Source: JBBTXL01 sp038062295
GTDB taxonomy: Bacteria > Patescibacteriota > Minisyncoccia > GWC2-36-17 > WO2-46-25
DNA: 11,148 bases
Reading direction: 5' to 3'
NCBI GenBank assembly: GCA_038062295.1
Contig: JBBTXL010000020.1
Location: 1-11,148 of the forward strand
The translations under genes were made by a program, and so were the position numbers. The notes under the pieces are model-generated. The model had not been told where the DNA came from. It worked only from the letters and a program-made list of their open reading frames with translations, and did no database searches. This document shows positions 10,885-11,148 of this stretch, piece by piece; the stretch's first letter is position 1; the number at the start of each line of letters is the position of its first letter.

Positions 10885-11148
10885 ATGGATATAAAGATCG
10901 TTCGCCTTTTTATTTCACTTCCTGTACCGGAGACCTACCGCGACGCGTTTGGCGAGTGGCAGCATGAGTGTATAAGGAGACACGAGGAAGTTACGGGACA
11001 GTTACGCTGGACACAACGCGAGCAGCTGCATCTGACGGCGCGGTTTTTGGGCGATGTTGACGACCAGCGCATTTCCGCGCTTGAGCAGGCATTTGCAACA
11101 GTGTGCAGAGTGACCCCCCCGTTTGAACTCATATTTGAGAAGCTTGTA
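10885..11148 (+). CDS. thpR: RNA 2',3'-cyclic phosphodiesterase (2'-5' RNA ligase family), 3' end outside the window
   Basis: The first 88 codons are present and the gene runs off the right edge. The N-terminus VRLFISLPVPE, then LRWTQREQLHLTARFLGDVDD, then PPFELIFEKL is the standard ThpR/LigT pattern. H49-L-T51 is the first of the two HxT motifs that catalyse hydrolysis of 2',3'-cyclic phosphates at RNA ends; the second lies outside. The protein is expected to be cytoplasmic and of about 180 residues. Its biological substrate in bacteria is unsettled. It follows a terminator and has its own short-leader promoter box, so it opens a new unit. Confidence 0.85.
   Translation, partial: MDIKIVRLFISLPVPETYRDAFGEWQHECIRRHEEVTGQLRWTQREQLHLTARFLGDVDDQRISALEQAFATVCRVTPPFELIFEKLV

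Overview
The window looks like a chromosome segment of a Patescibacteria/CPR bacterium, most likely a Parcubacteria-type lineage of roughly 50% GC. The inference rests on family content and gene style: short compact genes, a BCAM0308-type zinc-ribbon protein, DUF5654, a cysteine-free MutY, a lamin-tail surface protein, Fn3 and NGKR-type repeat proteins, and almost no Shine-Dalgarno sites. TGA ends several well-conserved genes, so the code looks standard and not the UGA-glycine code of Gracilibacteria.

Layout. (1) 1-1269, minus strand: a two-gene unit of a zinc-ribbon protein and a long coiled-coil-ended protein that runs off the left edge, joined by an ATGA overlap. (2) 1270-1454: a divergent promoter region with an inverted repeat. 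(3) 1455-4534: two secreted proteins that share a beta-repeat, one ending in a cysteine-rich lamin-tail domain and one with two Fn3 domains, followed by a strong terminator. (4) 4611-4937: pterin-4a-carbinolamine dehydratase. (5) 5073-6029: an M19-dipeptidase-like protein that lacks several metal ligands and is the only gene here with a strong Shine-Dalgarno site. (6) 6138-6818: a pair of small membrane proteins resembling YtxG/YtxH. (7) 6970-7581: an ECF-type sigma factor, preceded by a cluster of DnaA-box-like words. (8) 7582-8027: 446 bases without a convincing gene, rich in hairpins, including two mutually exclusive stems that each end in a T-tract. (9) 8028-8846: Fe-S-less MutY. (10) 8867-10723: a tight operon of DUF5654, a free tRNA-binding OB-fold protein, a SpoU/TrmH RNA methyltransferase and a PD-(D/E)XK nuclease, ending in a terminator. 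(11) 10885 to the right edge: the start of an RNA 2',3'-cyclic phosphodiesterase (ThpR).

Two signals stand out. First, nearly every gene that opens a transcription unit has an extended -10 box placed so that the predicted transcript starts on, or within about three bases of, the start codon, which implies leaderless mRNAs; the M19-like gene is the exception. Second, the region 7788-8013 looks like a structured RNA or RNA switch. Its CCCCGGAG-type segment occurs twice around one complementary CTCCGGGG segment, giving two alternative terminator-like stems, one of which encloses a Shine-Dalgarno/ATG pair. I do not recognise it as any known RNA family.
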